A DNA stretch of 64,000 nt from Pseudomonas sp. SCB32 (GTDB lineage: Bacteria > Pseudomonadota > Gammaproteobacteria > Pseudomonadales > Pseudomonadaceae), in NCBI RefSeq assembly GCF_009189165.1, contig NZ_CP045118.1:2418001-2482000 (forward strand), given 5' to 3'. The position numbers and the translations under genes were made by a program. Below, in pieces: positions 25,208 to 34,396 of the stretch. How positions within the stretch are numbered: the first letter of the stretch is position 1; each line of letters opens with the position of its first letter. Below the pieces are notes generated by a model. That model worked only from the letters and a program-made list of their open reading frames with translations. It did no database searches and was not told the origin of the DNA.

Positions 25208-25855
25208 ATGTCCCCGGGCCAGGCCAAGAAGGCGGCCCCTGAGCGGAAGAAGGTGCACATGAATCGACAGCTACGCTGGGGTGACGCCAGCCGAATGGGA
25301 AATGCCAGCGATGGGCGTTCGCTGATTCTGCGGGCGGCGCTGGAAGTGATGATCGAGGAGGGCACCGAGAGCTTCTCGATCGACGATGTGGCCCAGCAGG
25401 CGAACATCTCGCGACGTACCCTGTACCGCTATTTCAGTAACAAGAAGGAGCTGATTCAGGCGGTCATCAGTGCGGAGAACGGTGCTTTCTTCGAGGAAAT
25501 GCAACGCAGCGTGCAGGTGTTCGAGGATGACTTCGAGCGCTATCTCGAGGAGTGCGTGTGCTTCTCCGTGCGCTACTTGGATCGGCACAACGGGGGCTTC
25601 CACCACAGCTACCTGGCGAAGAGTTCGACCTCTGACGTCTTCAGCTATATCCTCGAAGACATCGCGCCGATGTGGCGCGGCGTGCTGGAAGAGCCCTACC
25701 GGCGCTATGCCGAGCGGCACGGCGCGGCAGTCGTGGCGCTGGACGATGTCATCGCGCTGATCAGCCGCATCGGACTCGCGTATTGCCTGGTGCCCACCGA
25801 CGAGGCGGCGGTCCGCGCGCAGATGGCAATTCTCCAGCCGGTCCGGCGGCGCTGA
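25208..25855 (+). CDS. TetR/AcrR-family regulator
   Basis: The protein has 215 residues from ATG 25208; ATG 25259, after an AAGG element, is an alternative and gives 198. The helix-turn-helix lies in FSIDDVAQQANISRRTLYRY, followed by FSNKKELIQAVISAENG. The C-terminal ligand domain is unremarkable. It is divergent from the flavoprotein gene across two copies of the operator that also stands in front of the VOC gene. It probably represses its own gene and both arms of the cluster, releasing on a pathway ligand. Confidence 0.9.
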   Translation: MSPGQAKKAAPERKKVHMNRQLRWGDASRMGNASDGRSLILRAALEVMIEEGTESFSIDDVAQQANISRRTLYRYFSNKKELIQAVISAENGAFFEEMQRSVQVFEDDFERYLEECVCFSVRYLDRHNGGFHHSYLAKSSTSDVFSYILEDIAPMWRGVLEEPYRRYAERHGAAVVALDDVIALISRIGLAYCLVPTDEAAVRAQMAILQPVRRR

Positions 25856-26005
25856 GGGGACATGCGCCCGCCCGGCAGGGCAGCAGGTGGGCCTTGCGAT
25901 AGCCGGTTGGGGCGCTCGCTAACCAGGGGATCTGCAGCGTCTCGTCCTGGCGTGGTTTGCTGATAAGCCTCAGGACCTGCCACCTCGCCGATACGCTCAG
26001 CGCGT

Positions 26006-26386
26006 GTGAAGTCGGTCCTGGTCACGTTTCACAGGTCATTCGCTACCCTACTGCATGGGCTCATCACATGGACGAGGAGGGCGCCCGTGTTCTTCAGGGC
26101 ATTGATATTCGCGACTGTCTGGATCGGCTTCTGGTATGCCAGTAGCTGGGTTGTTACGCAGTACTTCACGCCAGCCTCTGCCACCTGGTGGTCAATGGGG
26201 CTTGTCGCGTTCCCGATCATCTTTCCGCTCTACCTCACAACGGACTTCTGGATCCAGGACTCCTATGCGGCCATCTGGCCCCGCCTCTCGCTGGCTCTGA
26301 TCTGCCTTGGCGGCATGCTGCTCTATTATCCGGCGCTGCTGGTGCTGCTCTGGCTGATTCGATTGCTGCGGTGGGTTGCCGTCTAG
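26006..26386 (+). CDS. Small membrane protein of unknown function
   Basis: The 126-residue product uses a GTG start and has three or four hydrophobic helices (ALIFATVWIGFWYASSWVV, WWSMGLVAFPIIFPLYL, LALICLGGMLLYYPALL). No domain is recognised. It stands alone between the TetR gene and gacA. The start is uncertain because no ATG lies in the N-terminal region. The 281 bp between it and gacA show no convincing gene. Confidence 0.6.
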   Translation: MKSVLVTFHRSFATLLHGLITWTRRAPVFFRALIFATVWIGFWYASSWVVTQYFTPASATWWSMGLVAFPIIFPLYLTTDFWIQDSYAAIWPRLSLALICLGGMLLYYPALLVLLWLIRLLRWVAV

Positions 26387-26667
26387 GGCGGGCTGGAGGA
26401 TCAGGGCATTGAGCGCTGGAGGGAAGGTTCAGGCGCTGAGTCGGGGTGCCGTTTTTTCTCTGCTTGCTTCCGTGAAAGGCCCGTCATAGACGTTCCGGTA
26501 CAGGTCTGTCAGCATTTGCCGGTGTGCCGGGCAGGATTCTCTGGCGCTTGCATTTTGACGAGCCTGCACCAAGCTAGGTCGAGACGGTGCTTTCTGTTAA
26601 GGTTCGCGAATTCCGCGAAGTTGTCGCTGGATCTTCACATTTACATTTCTGTGCAAAGGGGTGCTGC

Positions 26668-27312
26668 GTGATCAAGGTGCTGGTGGTCGATGACCACGAT
26701 CTGGTGCGCACCGGAATTACCCGCATGCTGGCCGATATCGACGGCCTGCAGGTCGTTGGTCAGGCCGACTCCGGCGAGCGCGGACTGCAACTGGCCAGGG
26801 AGCTCAAGCCCGATGTCGTGCTGATGGATGTGAAGATGCCTGGCATTGGCGGACTGGAGGCAACCCGCAAACTCTTGCGTAGCCAACCCGACGTGCGTGT
26901 GGTGGTGGTGACCGTGTGCGAGGAAGATCCGTTCCCGACCCGGTTGATGCAGGCCGGCGCTGCGGGATACCTCACCAAGGGCGCGGCGCTCGAGGAAATG
27001 GTCCAGGCGATTCGCCAGGTATTTGCCGGTCAGCGCTACATCAGTCCGCAGATCGCCCAGAGCCTGGCGCTGAAGTCCTTCGAGCCCGAGAAGAACGCGT
27101 CCCCCTTCGACACCCTGTCCGAGCGGGAGATCCAGATCGCCCTGATGATCGCCAACTGCCACAAGGTGCAGAGCATCTCGGACAAGCTCTGCCTGTCGCC
27201 GAAAACCGTCAACACCTACCGTTACCGCATCTTCGAGAAACTCTCGATCACCAGCGACGTGGAACTGGCGTTGCTGGCCGTTCGGCACGGCATGGTCGAT
27301 ACCAGCAACTGA
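26668..27312 (+). CDS. gacA: Response regulator GacA
   Basis: The 214-residue NarL/FixJ-type regulator has an N-terminal receiver with acidic pocket Asp8/Asp9, phospho-acceptor Asp54 in [10 protein letters not shown] and Lys in YLTKGA. The C-terminal LuxR-type helix-turn-helix is [20 protein letters not shown] / [23 protein letters not shown] at 26668 follows AAGGGG; gacA often uses a non-ATG start. With GacS it activates the small RNAs that titrate RsmA. uvrC starts two bases after its stop, the order known from many gammaproteobacteria. Confidence 0.97.
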   Translation: MIKVLVVDDHDLVRTGITRMLADIDGLQVVGQADSGERGLQLARELKPDVVLMDVKMPGIGGLEATRKLLRSQPDVRVVVVTVCEEDPFPTRLMQAGAAGYLTKGAALEEMVQAIRQVFAGQRYISPQIAQSLALKSFEPEKNASPFDTLSEREIQIALMIANCHKVQSISDKLCLSPKTVNTYRYRIFEKLSITSDVELALLAVRHGMVDTSN

Positions 27313-27314
27313 CG

Positions 27315-29141
27315 ATGGCCACAGCATTCGATTCGGCGGCGTTCCTGGCCACCTGCAGCGGGCGGCCGGGCGTCTACCGCATGTTCGATGCGGACGCCAA
27401 GCTGCTCTATGTCGGCAAGGCGAAAGACCTCAAAAAGCGCCTTTCCAGCTACTTCCGCAAGTCCGGCCTCGCGCCGAAGACCGCTGCCCTGGTGGCGCGG
27501 ATCGCCCAGGTCGAAACCACCATCACCGCCAACGAAACCGAGGCGCTGCTGCTGGAGCAGACGCTGATCAAGGAGTGGCGGCCGCCCTACAACATCCTGC
27601 TGCGGGACGATAAGTCCTACCCCTATGTGTTCCTCTCCAGCGAGGACAGTTTTCCCCGGTTGACCATCCATCGCGGTGCGAAGAAGCAGAAGGGGCGCTA
27701 TTTCGGTCCGTACCCCAGCGCGGGAGCCATCCGTGAAAGCCTGGCTCTGCTGCAGAAAGCCTTCTTCGTGCGGCAGTGCGAGGACAGCTACTTCCGCAAT
27801 CGCACGCGCCCCTGCCTGCAGTACCAGATCAAGCGCTGCAAGGCGCCTTGCGTCGGGCTGGTCAGCGAAGAGGAATACGCCGAAGACGTGCGCCACTCGA
27901 TCATGTTCCTCGAAGGTCGCAGCAATGTGCTGGCGGACGAGCTGTCCACCAGCATGGAGCAGGCAGCCATGCGCCTGGACTTCGAGAAGGCGGCGGAACT
28001 GCGCGACCAGGTGGCCATTCTGCGCCGTGTGCAGGACCAGCAGAGCATGGAAGGGGGCAGTGGCAACGTCGACGTGGTTGCCGCCATCGTCACGCCGGGC
28101 GGCGCCTGTGTGCACCTGATCAGCGTTCGCGGTGGCCGCGTGCTGGGCAGCAAGAATTTCTTCCCTCAGGTGGCGATCGAGGAGGAGGTGGGCGATGTAC
28201 TGCTGGCCTTCCTCGGTCAGTACTACCTGAGCCATCACGAGCGCGACCTGCCCAGCGAGCTGATCGTCAACGCCGTGCACGAGGATTTCCCGGTGCTGGT
28301 GTCGGCTATTGAAGAGTCTCGTGGGAAGTCGCTGGAAATCACCCACCGCGTCCGCAGTACCCGCGCTCGCTGGCAGCAACTGGCCGTGACCAACGCCGAG
28401 CAGGCCCTGGCCGCGCGTCTTGCCAATCGCCAGCACATGGCCGCGCGCTTCGAGGCGCTGGGGGATGCGCTGGACCTCGCCGAGCCGCCGCAGCGTCTTG
28501 AGTGCTTCGACATCAGTCACTCCAGCGGCGAGGCGACCGTCGCGTCCTGCGTGGTCTTCGGGCCTGAGGGTGCGCTGAAGTCGGACTACCGGCGCTTCAA
28601 TATTGAAGGCATCACTGCTGGCGATGACTATGCCGCGATGCATCAGGCGCTGACCCGGCGTTTCAGTCGCCTGAAGGACGGCGAGGGAAAGATGCCGGAC
28701 ATCCTCCTGGTCGACGGCGGCAAGGGCCAGCTGGCGATGGCGCAGGAGGTGCTCCAGGAACTGGCGGTGGTCGGTCTGACGCTACTTGGTGTGGCCAAGG
28801 GTGCGACGCGCAAGCCGGGGCTGGAAACGCTCTACCTGAACGATGCCGAGAATGAGTTCACGCTGCCGGCAGACTCCCCGGCGCTGCACCTCATCCAGCA
28901 GATCCGCGACGAAGCGCACCGATTCGCGATTACCGGCCACCGCGCCAGGCGAGGAAAAGCACGTCGTACCTCCACGCTCGAGGACGTGCCAGGCGTAGGC
29001 CCCAAGCGCCGTCGCGACCTGCTCAAGCATTTCGGCGGGTTGCAGGAACTGTCGCGTGCCAGTATCGAGGAAATTGCCAAATCCCCCGGTATCAGTAAAA
29101 AGCTGGCTGAGCAGATTTATGCTGTTCTTCACAGCGAGTAG
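27315..29141 (+). CDS. uvrC: Excinuclease ABC subunit C
   Basis: The 608-residue nuclease of nucleotide excision repair has an N-terminal GIY-YIG-type domain ([20 protein letters not shown]), the Cys-rich [15 protein letters not shown] region, a UVR motif ([20 protein letters not shown]), an RNase H-like C-terminal nuclease ([20 protein letters not shown]) and terminal helix-hairpin-helix repeats ([20 protein letters not shown]). ATG at 27315 is two bases after gacA. Cytoplasmic; acts with UvrA and UvrB. Confidence 0.98.
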   Translation: MATAFDSAAFLATCSGRPGVYRMFDADAKLLYVGKAKDLKKRLSSYFRKSGLAPKTAALVARIAQVETTITANETEALLLEQTLIKEWRPPYNILLRDDKSYPYVFLSSEDSFPRLTIHRGAKKQKGRYFGPYPSAGAIRESLALLQKAFFVRQCEDSYFRNRTRPCLQYQIKRCKAPCVGLVSEEEYAEDVRHSIMFLEGRSNVLADELSTSMEQAAMRLDFEKAAELRDQVAILRRVQDQQSMEGGSGNVDVVAAIVTPGGACVHLISVRGGRVLGSKNFFPQVAIEEEVGDVLLAFLGQYYLSHHERDLPSELIVNAVHEDFPVLVSAIEESRGKSLEITHRVRSTRARWQQLAVTNAEQALAARLANRQHMAARFEALGDALDLAEPPQRLECFDISHSSGEATVASCVVFGPEGALKSDYRRFNIEGITAGDDYAAMHQALTRRFSRLKDGEGKMPDILLVDGGKGQLAMAQEVLQELAVVGLTLLGVAKGATRKPGLETLYLNDAENEFTLPADSPALHLIQQIRDEAHRFAITGHRARRGKARRTSTLEDVPGVGPKRRRDLLKHFGGLQELSRASIEEIAKSPGISKKLAEQIYAVLHSE

Positions 29142-29174
29142 AATGCCGGCTCAACTCGAAGACTTCCTGACCCG

Positions 29175-29735
29175 ATGAATATCCCGAACCTGCTCACACT
29201 GCTTCGCGTTCTGCTCATTCCGATCTTCATCCTGCTGTTCTATTCCTCCTTCCCTTCCAGTCATCTGGTAGCCAGCGCCGTGTTCGCTCTGGCGGCAGCC
29301 ACCGACTGGCTGGATGGTTACCTGGCGCGTCGCCTGGGGCAGAGTACGCCGTTCGGGGCATTCCTCGATCCGGTGGCGGACAAGCTGATGGTGGCGACCG
29401 CACTGGTGCTGCTGGTTGAGGCGCACGCGAACCTGTGGCTTACCATGCCGGCGGTGATCATCATCGGTCGAGAGATCGTGGTATCGGCGTTGCGCGAATG
29501 GATGGCCGAGCTGGGGGCGAGGGCGCACGTGGCCGTCTCCAACCTCGGCAAATGGAAAACCGCGGCGCAGATGCTGGCGCTGGTCATCCTGCTGGCCAAT
29601 CCGCCGCTGATGACCTTCTGGGTAGTGGTGGGCTACGTGCTGCTGATTGTTGCCGCCGTACTGACCCTGTGGTCGATGCTGCACTATCTGCTTGCGGCCT
29701 GGCCCCATCTCAATACCACCCCGAAAGAGAAATAA
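29175..29735 (+). CDS. pgsA: CDP-diacylglycerol-glycerol-3-phosphate 3-phosphatidyltransferase
   Basis: The 186-residue inner-membrane enzyme makes phosphatidylglycerol phosphate. The CDP-alcohol phosphotransferase motif DG-x2-AR-x8-G-x3-D-x3-D is seen in [20 protein letters not shown] followed by LDPVADKL. It has four or five membrane helices. It follows uvrC by 33 bases, as in other Pseudomonas, and precedes three tRNA genes. Confidence 0.97.
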   Translation: MNIPNLLTLLRVLLIPIFILLFYSSFPSSHLVASAVFALAAATDWLDGYLARRLGQSTPFGAFLDPVADKLMVATALVLLVEAHANLWLTMPAVIIIGREIVVSALREWMAELGARAHVAVSNLGKWKTAAQMLALVILLANPPLMTFWVVVGYVLLIVAAVLTLWSMLHYLLAAWPHLNTTPKEK

Positions 29736-29800
29736 GTTTTTTTGAATCAAGGAGTTGACAGGGCTTTTCGAAACGATAGAATGGCGCCCGTCAACACGAC

Positions 29801-29876
<76 letters not shown>

Positions 29877-29913
29877 AATTTTGACGGTTTGCAATGTAAG
29901 CCGTTTGTTTCAT

Positions 29914-29987
29914 GGCTGAGTAGCAGAGTGGTTATGCACCGGATTGCAAATCCGTGAACGCCGGTTCGATTCCGACCTCAGCCTCCA
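29914..29987 (+). tRNA. tRNA-Cys(GCA)
   Basis: The 74-base cloverleaf starts GGCTGAGTAGCAGAGTGG, with anticodon loop TTGCAAA, T loop GTTCGATTC and encoded CCA. Confidence 0.96.
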
Positions 29988-29991
29988 ATAG

Positions 29992-30030
29992 AAAAGCCCT
30001 GTAAATCCAAGATTTACAGGGCTTTTTCTT
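29992..30030 (+). terminator. Terminator after tRNA-Gly/tRNA-Cys
   Basis: AAAGCCCTGTAAATC and GATTTACAGGGCTTT are perfectly complementary around CAA and are followed by a T-rich run. It separates the first two tRNA genes from tRNA-Leu. Confidence 0.93.
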
Positions 30031-30145
30031 TAGCGGACAATTGCGCCTGCATTACGATTCCACAGGTGCAGGTAAGGAAGCGGTCCGTATAGAGTCCAGT
30101 CTGCTTCCTGCTCGCCAGAGCTGCTCACTGCTGCACAGCGCTACC

Positions 30146-30232
30146 GCCCGGATGGCGAAATCGGTAGACGCAAGAGACTTAAAATCTCTCGTCCGTAAGG
30201 GCGTGCCGGTTCGACCCCGGCTCCGGGCACCA
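30146..30232 (+). tRNA. tRNA-Leu(UAA)
   Basis: The 87-base class II tRNA starts GCCCGGATGGCGAAATCGG, with anticodon loop CTTAAAA, long variable arm CGTCCGTAAGGGCG, T loop GTTCGACCC and encoded CCA. Confidence 0.97.
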
Positions 30233-30392
30233 TTTCCGCATCAATGGCCAGCGAGCCATTCCCCCTGACTCTGTCTCGCCCCCCAGCGCGCAATTGGCCG
30301 GCAAGTATCCTGTTGGCGTTACCAGCGTCGTAGGCCGACCTCCATTTCTCGCCTTTCTGGCCTCGAATACGGTTCTTGGTTTCGGGCACTGC

Positions 30393-30701
30393 TCACTTCC
30401 TCTTCTTGGCGTCTTGCGCTTCGTATTGGAGGCATTTGCTTTCAGCGCTGGCAAATGCCTCGTCGGGCGTTTGATTTCCCCGAAAGCCGAAGCGGACGAA
30501 GTACCGTATGACGGTCCTGGTATCCGCATCCAGCTTGTCGCGGCCGTCCTCTACCGCCGCAAGGGCCTGCTGCTCGGTGCTGCCCTGGTCGCGGTACAGG
30601 GCGCCGGCACGGGCAAACAAACCGATGCCGGTGCAGAAGTCCGAGGCTTGAGCGCCGCTGGACAAGGCTGAGAGCAGGAGTAGAGGGAGGCATTTCTTCA
30701 T
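30393..30701 (-). CDS. Small exported hypothetical protein
   Basis: The 102-residue protein has a signal peptide (MKKCLPLLLLSALSSGAQAS, cleavage near 19-20). The mature domain has two cysteines (Cys23, Cys90) likely to pair, and the sequence TRTVIRYFVRFGFRGNQTPD. It is probably periplasmic. No family is recognised, but similar small exported proteins are common in Pseudomonas. The 155 bp between it and tRNA-Leu hold nothing evident. Confidence 0.7.
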   Translation of the reverse strand: MKKCLPLLLLSALSSGAQASDFCTGIGLFARAGALYRDQGSTEQQALAAVEDGRDKLDADTRTVIRYFVRFGFRGNQTPDEAFASAESKCLQYEAQDAKKRK

Positions 30702-31060
30702 TTGGTCTTCTTGTGTCTGATGGCACGGGGCTATTTCAGCAGTATGGGGTCTGCCGGGGTGGCTTGCCTGCCTGGCCTGCATCGATTTTCGTAATTGCAG
30801 GGGGCCGAGCACGGAACCATTTCCGCCATGGGGGCGATTGGCTATCGGGCAGGTCTTCACTGCTTTAAAGATATGTCTGGGACGCTCGCCGTAGTGGCGC
30901 AATGGTATGGGGTGGGTGCAGATGGCCCGGCATGGGGCGGGATCAAGAATCGACTCATGAGAGAAGAGCAGGGCTGGCAATCCGAGCACGCGAAGGAGCC
31001 GAAATTGTAGAAGGCACAGGCGGAGACGATATGGGAACCAGCGTCGGGCGACACGTTCTC

Positions 31061-31354
31061 CTAGGCACTCAAACCCATAGCTCCGATAAGTCGCCCGGTC
31101 GCCGGGCGATTCGCGGACCAAGACCAGGTATCGAGCCATGCGCCAGTGGCGGGGTCGGATCGACGAAGCCGAAACCCGTTTGACTCAGGGAGTGCTTGCG
31201 CAGCTATTGGCCAGGCTAGCCGCCGTAGCAGGGAGCTATCGCTGGCGAGGGCAATTTTGGCGCTCATTGGCCGGTGATCGAGCAGATGCTGGACGATTCG
31301 AATGTACTTGGCAGTCGAGGCGCCTTCAGGGCCACTGATCCTGACTGAGCTCAT
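31061..31354 (-). CDS. Possible ORF coupled to the DUF3509 gene
   Basis: The 97-codon frame starts at an ATG overlapping the stop of the DUF3509 gene (ATGA). Composition is Arg/Ser/Trp rich with no recognised motif. The overlap is the only positive sign and may be chance. The rest of 30702-31350 shows no other gene; a hairpin CGCCCGGTCGCCGGGCG lies at 31093. Confidence 0.25.
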   Translation of the reverse strand: MSSVRISGPEGASTAKYIRIVQHLLDHRPMSAKIALASDSSLLRRLAWPIAAQALPESNGFRLRRSDPATGAWLDTWSWSANRPATGRLIGAMGLSA

Positions 31355-31716
31355 GCATTCAGGTGCGCCAAGGCCCGCAGTTTGTCTCCTGCATTCACGA
31401 CGCGGCGTTTGCGCAGCGGCTCGGTCGACTCATGAAAGTTCTGCAATTGAACCGGTTCCCGGAAATGATCCGCGTCTGCCGGCCGTAGCGGGCCTTCCTC
31501 CGTTGCCAGATCTCTACGGATGCGGTTCACCAGGCTGTCCAGCAGCTGCGCGTCCAGTTGCTCCTCCAGCTGGACGACGCGACAGGCAACCGGGCCGCCG
31601 TGGGAGTCGATGAGGGTCATGATCAGGTTGCCATCCGGTCGCGCGGCAAATGCCACCTCGAACTCTGGAAACTGGCGACTGAGATAGTGCGTAGCGGGAA
31701 GTCGTTCGACTCTCAT
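31351..31716 (-). CDS. DUF3509-like protein
   Basis: The 121-residue protein has the DUF3509 pattern known from Pseudomonas: FPEFEVAFAARPDGNLIMTL, then a QLLDSLVNRIRRDLATEEG-type helix. The last 35 residues are an extra charged tail. GAGGA lies seven bases before the ATG. Function unknown; probably cytoplasmic. Confidence 0.65.
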   Translation of the reverse strand: MRVERLPATHYLSRQFPEFEVAFAARPDGNLIMTLIDSHGGPVACRVVQLEEQLDAQLLDSLVNRIRRDLATEEGPLRPADADHFREPVQLQNFHESTEPLRKRRVVNAGDKLRALAHLNA

Positions 31717-31909
31717 GGTGGCGTCCTCGGCAGTGAGCGGCGAAATCCATCCGGACTCTATGCAGGGGACCGTTGCAGGGGGCGTACCAATGGGTGGGTA
31801 TTGTGGAAATCCTTTCAGATCATGGGCTTGCCAGGCTTCATTGGAAAATGCGTCGTGCAGCTTGCAGGGAGCAGGCCGAATCGCAAGGCAATTTGCACGA
31901 ACCGCAGGA

Positions 31910-32071
31910 TCAATGGGGCAGCGGGTTCCGCCGCGTTGCGCTGGTGGGTTTTGCCTTGGTTTTCTGCAGGCGGGCCCGCCGCATGGGGACTCGCAGGATC
32001 GCCCACAAGGTCACCACTGCCAGCAGCAGCCAAGCCAGAATCATGAGAGTCACGAACGTGCCCGGATTCAT
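31910..32071 (-). CDS. Small single-pass membrane protein (53 residues)
   Basis: ATG at 32071 has GAGGA eight bases upstream. The product starts MNPGTFVTLMILAWLLLAVV, has one membrane helix (about 6-27) and a basic cytoplasmic tail with RRARLQKTKAKP. Initiation signal and topology look real. No family is recognised. Confidence 0.55.
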   Translation of the reverse strand: MNPGTFVTLMILAWLLLAVVTLWAILRVPMRRARLQKTKAKPTSATRRNPLPH

Positions 32072-32195
32072 ATCGAAAGTCCTCGCCCCTTGCTAAGGGT
32101 AGACCACCACGGATCGTGCCGCGCCCTTTCAATGGAGTGGCTATGGCGTTCAGGGTTCCGGCAAATGGCTTGAAAACCGGGCGTCTACCTGGTAT

Positions 32196-32211
32196 CTGTA
32201 TATATATACAG
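32196..32211. promoter_or_regulatory. LexA box of the UmuD-like gene
   Basis: CTGTATATATATACAG is a perfect LexA consensus palindrome. It lies 15 bases before the ATG at 32227 and directly abuts the GGAG ribosome site, so LexA should block expression fully. Confidence 0.93.
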
Positions 32212-32226
32212 TATATGGAGTGAGCC

Positions 32227-32592
32227 ATGCACCTGCTATCGGAATCCATCCAACATGCCGCTCCCACGCTCCCGCAGTGGATGCCGTCTCACACATACAT
32301 AGTGCGGGCACATGGCGATGGCATGACGGAGGCTGGGATTCACCATGACGACTTGCTGCTGGTCGACCGTTCCGAGCTGGCTGCGGAAGGTGAAATCGTC
32401 GTCGCGGAGCTCAATGGAGAAGCGTTGATCCGCCGACTGGCGATCATCGAAGGGGCTTTTGCCCTGCTGCCGGCGAGCGACTGCTTTCCGCCCATCCGGG
32501 TGGGTGAGGGTGACGAGCTGATGATCTGGGGCGTTGTTCGGCGGCGTCTGTCGGGGCAGGGTGGCGATTGGCGACAGGGCGTGACTGTCTGA
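32227..32592 (+). CDS. UmuD/S24-like protein lacking the catalytic dyad
   Basis: The 121-residue protein aligns with the C-terminal domain of UmuD/LexA: YIVRAHGDGMTEAGIHHDDL, LLVDRSELAAEGEIVVAELN, GEALIRRLAI, and DELMIWGVVRR. The catalytic Ser of GDSM is Gly32 and the catalytic Lys of the VKKL-type motif is Arg69, so autocleavage should be impossible. The N-terminus is short, as in the processed UmuD' form, with no Ala-Gly or Cys-Gly cleavage site. No umuC gene follows; galU is next. A perfect LexA box controls it. It may be a ready-made UmuD'-like partner for a polymerase encoded elsewhere, or a decoy; both are inference. Confidence 0.82.
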   Translation: MHLLSESIQHAAPTLPQWMPSHTYIVRAHGDGMTEAGIHHDDLLLVDRSELAAEGEIVVAELNGEALIRRLAIIEGAFALLPASDCFPPIRVGEGDELMIWGVVRRRLSGQGGDWRQGVTV

Positions 32593-32797
32593 AGGGCGGG
32601 GTCGCGATGCTGACTTTTTGCCATTAGCGGCGAACTCGCCGCCAGGGTTATTGTCAGATTCGCTGCCACCGGTCTCAGAGGCGAGGTCGTAAATGCTCAA
32701 AGGAGCACGAATCGCCGGATGCCGGGGCATTGTAAGGTGGCTGCAGCCTGATTAGACTGCGCGCAACTCGCACCCCTGTCCCCCTCGAAGGACTCCC

Positions 32798-33637
32798 ATG
32801 ATCAAGAAATGTCTGTTCCCGGCCGCTGGCTACGGCACCCGCTTCCTCCCGGCCACCAAGGCCATGCCCAAGGAAATGCTGCCGGTGGTGAACAAGCCGC
32901 TGATCCAGTACGCGGTGGAAGAGGCCCTGGAAGCCGGTCTCGGCGAAATCGGTATCGTGACCGGCCGTGGCAAGCGTTCCCTCGAAGACCACTTCGACAT
33001 CAGCTATGAGCTGGAACACCAGATTCGCAACACCGACAAGGAAAAGTACCTCGTCGGCATCCGTCGCCTGATCGACGAGTGCACCTTCTCCTACACCCGC
33101 CAGATCGAAATGAAAGGCCTGGGCCACGCTATCCTGACCGGCCGTCCGCTGATCGGCGACGAGCCGTTCGCCGTCGTCCTGGCGGACGACCTGTGCCTGA
33201 ACCTGGAAGGCGACAGCGTCCTCAAGCAGATGGTCAAGCTGTACAACCAGTTCCGCTGCTCCATCGTGGCGATCCAGGAAGTGCCGCCGGAAGAGACCAA
33301 CAAGTACGGCGTGATCGCTGGCGAAATGATCCGCGACGACATCTACCGCGTGAACACCATGGTCGAGAAGCCCAAGCCGGAAGATGCTCCGTCGAACCTG
33401 GCGATCATCGGCCGCTACATCCTGACTCCGGACATCTTCGACCTGATCGAACAGACCGAGCCGGGCAAGGGCGGTGAAATCCAGATCACCGACGCCCTGA
33501 TGAAGCAGGCCCAGGACGGTTGCGTGCTGGCGTACAAGTTCAAGGGCAAGCGTTTCGACTGCGGTAGCGCCGAGGGTTACATCGAGGCGACCAACTTCTG
33601 CTACGAGCACCTCTACAAGACCGGTAAGGCCTGGTAA
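32798..33637 (+). CDS. galU: UTP-glucose-1-phosphate uridylyltransferase
   Basis: The 279-residue enzyme makes UDP-glucose for LPS core and other glycans. The nucleotide-binding start MIKKCLFPAAGYGTRFLPAT carries the KAMPKEMLPV signature. VEEALEAGLGEIGIVTGRGK, LADDLCLN and FDCGSAEGYIEA are further conserved blocks. Length is typical for Pseudomonas GalU. It is followed by a strong terminator. Confidence 0.98.
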   Translation: MIKKCLFPAAGYGTRFLPATKAMPKEMLPVVNKPLIQYAVEEALEAGLGEIGIVTGRGKRSLEDHFDISYELEHQIRNTDKEKYLVGIRRLIDECTFSYTRQIEMKGLGHAILTGRPLIGDEPFAVVLADDLCLNLEGDSVLKQMVKLYNQFRCSIVAIQEVPPEETNKYGVIAGEMIRDDIYRVNTMVEKPKPEDAPSNLAIIGRYILTPDIFDLIEQTEPGKGGEIQITDALMKQAQDGCVLAYKFKGKRFDCGSAEGYIEATNFCYEHLYKTGKAW

Positions 33638-33660
33638 GTCCAGGTTTGACGGTTTGTCGC

Positions 33661-33685
33661 AAAAGCCACCCTCGGGTGGCTTTTT
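33661..33685 (+). terminator. Terminator of galU
   Basis: AAAAGCCACC-CTC-GGGTGGCTTTTT, a perfect hairpin with A and T flanks, 23 bases after the stop. Confidence 0.95.
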
Positions 33686-33713
33686 CGTTTCCGGCCTTCT
33701 TGAGAGGGCGGTG

Positions 33714-33809
33714 TTACAGCGAGGGTGGAATCGGCATGGCTTCGGAGCCGGGCCCCAGCGGCTGTCCGTAGCTGAACTCGGCGTAGTTGCCGGCCGGGTC
33801 GCGCAGGCC
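33714..33809 (-). pseudogene. 3' relic of a second glyoxalase gene
   Basis: The minus strand reads GLRDPAGNYAEFSYGQPLGP then GSEAMPIPPSL and stop. This is nearly identical in protein to the C-terminus of the intact gene at 33892-34314 (GIRDPGGNYVEFSYGQPLGP...). DNA identity is lower and codons are more GC-rich in the relic. Nothing upstream of it is coding. It marks an old copy whose 5' part was lost or replaced. Confidence 0.85.
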
Positions 33810-33891
33810 ACTAAAGGATTGTAAGTACATGGGTGGAAATCACGAATTTTCCTGCATGGCGACCTGAAGGAGTATCCGTCCCCTGCCTCTC

Positions 33892-34314
33892 CTACGGAAT
33901 CGGCATCTCCTCCGATCCTGGCCCCAACGGCTGGCCGTAGCTGAACTCGACGTAATTGCCTCCTGGGTCACGAATGCCGCAGTAATAACCTACAGGGTAG
34001 GGCTCCTCACGTGGTGCCCATATCAGACAGCCTGCGTCCTGCGCTTCCTTAGCAATGCGGTCCACTTCCGCGTGGCTATCGACGGCAAAGCCGAAGTGAC
34101 TGTAGTCGTCGCTGGCCAGGTGGCGCGCCTCGCCGCCGGGCATGATGACGAAGATGAAGCTGTGCTCCTTGCCCGGCTCGGCCATCCAGACAATCCGCGA
34201 GCCCTTGCCTTCGCGTTGGTGGATCACGCGCATGCCGCAGAAGCGTTTGTAGAAGGCAATGCAGGCATCCAGATCGGGAACATGCAGGGCCACATGAGTC
34301 AGGCTCGGTCGCAT
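33892..34314 (-). CDS. Glyoxalase/VOC-family protein
   Basis: The 140-residue VOC protein starts MRPSLTHVALHVPDLDACIA. It has DYSHFGFAVDSHAEVDRIAK and a late GIRDPGGNYVEFSYG with the typical Glu ligand. It is probably a lactoylglutathione-lyase-like enzyme between galU and gor, the place of a similar gene in P. aeruginosa as I recall. Codon use is slightly less GC-rich than that of its neighbours, and it lies next to the relic of a second copy. Confidence 0.88.
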   Translation of the reverse strand: MRPSLTHVALHVPDLDACIAFYKRFCGMRVIHQREGKGSRIVWMAEPGKEHSFIFVIMPGGEARHLASDDYSHFGFAVDSHAEVDRIAKEAQDAGCLIWAPREEPYPVGYYCGIRDPGGNYVEFSYGQPLGPGSEEMPIP

Positions 34315-34396
34315 GGGAAGACCTCCTTCGGTTCCGGGCAGGATAGGTCAGGGCGTATAAGATATGCTGCCTGGCATTTCCACGCGGAGAATCATG

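Noticed and set aside
26430..26565. Minus-strand reading ARESCPAHRQMLTDLYRNVY with a stop near 26429
   Set aside because: The peptide looks protein-like, but there is no ribosome site or convincing start, and the frame is short; not listed as a gene.
27222..28643. Minus-strand frame opposite uvrC
   Set aside because: Shadow of uvrC, whose domains are complete on the plus strand.
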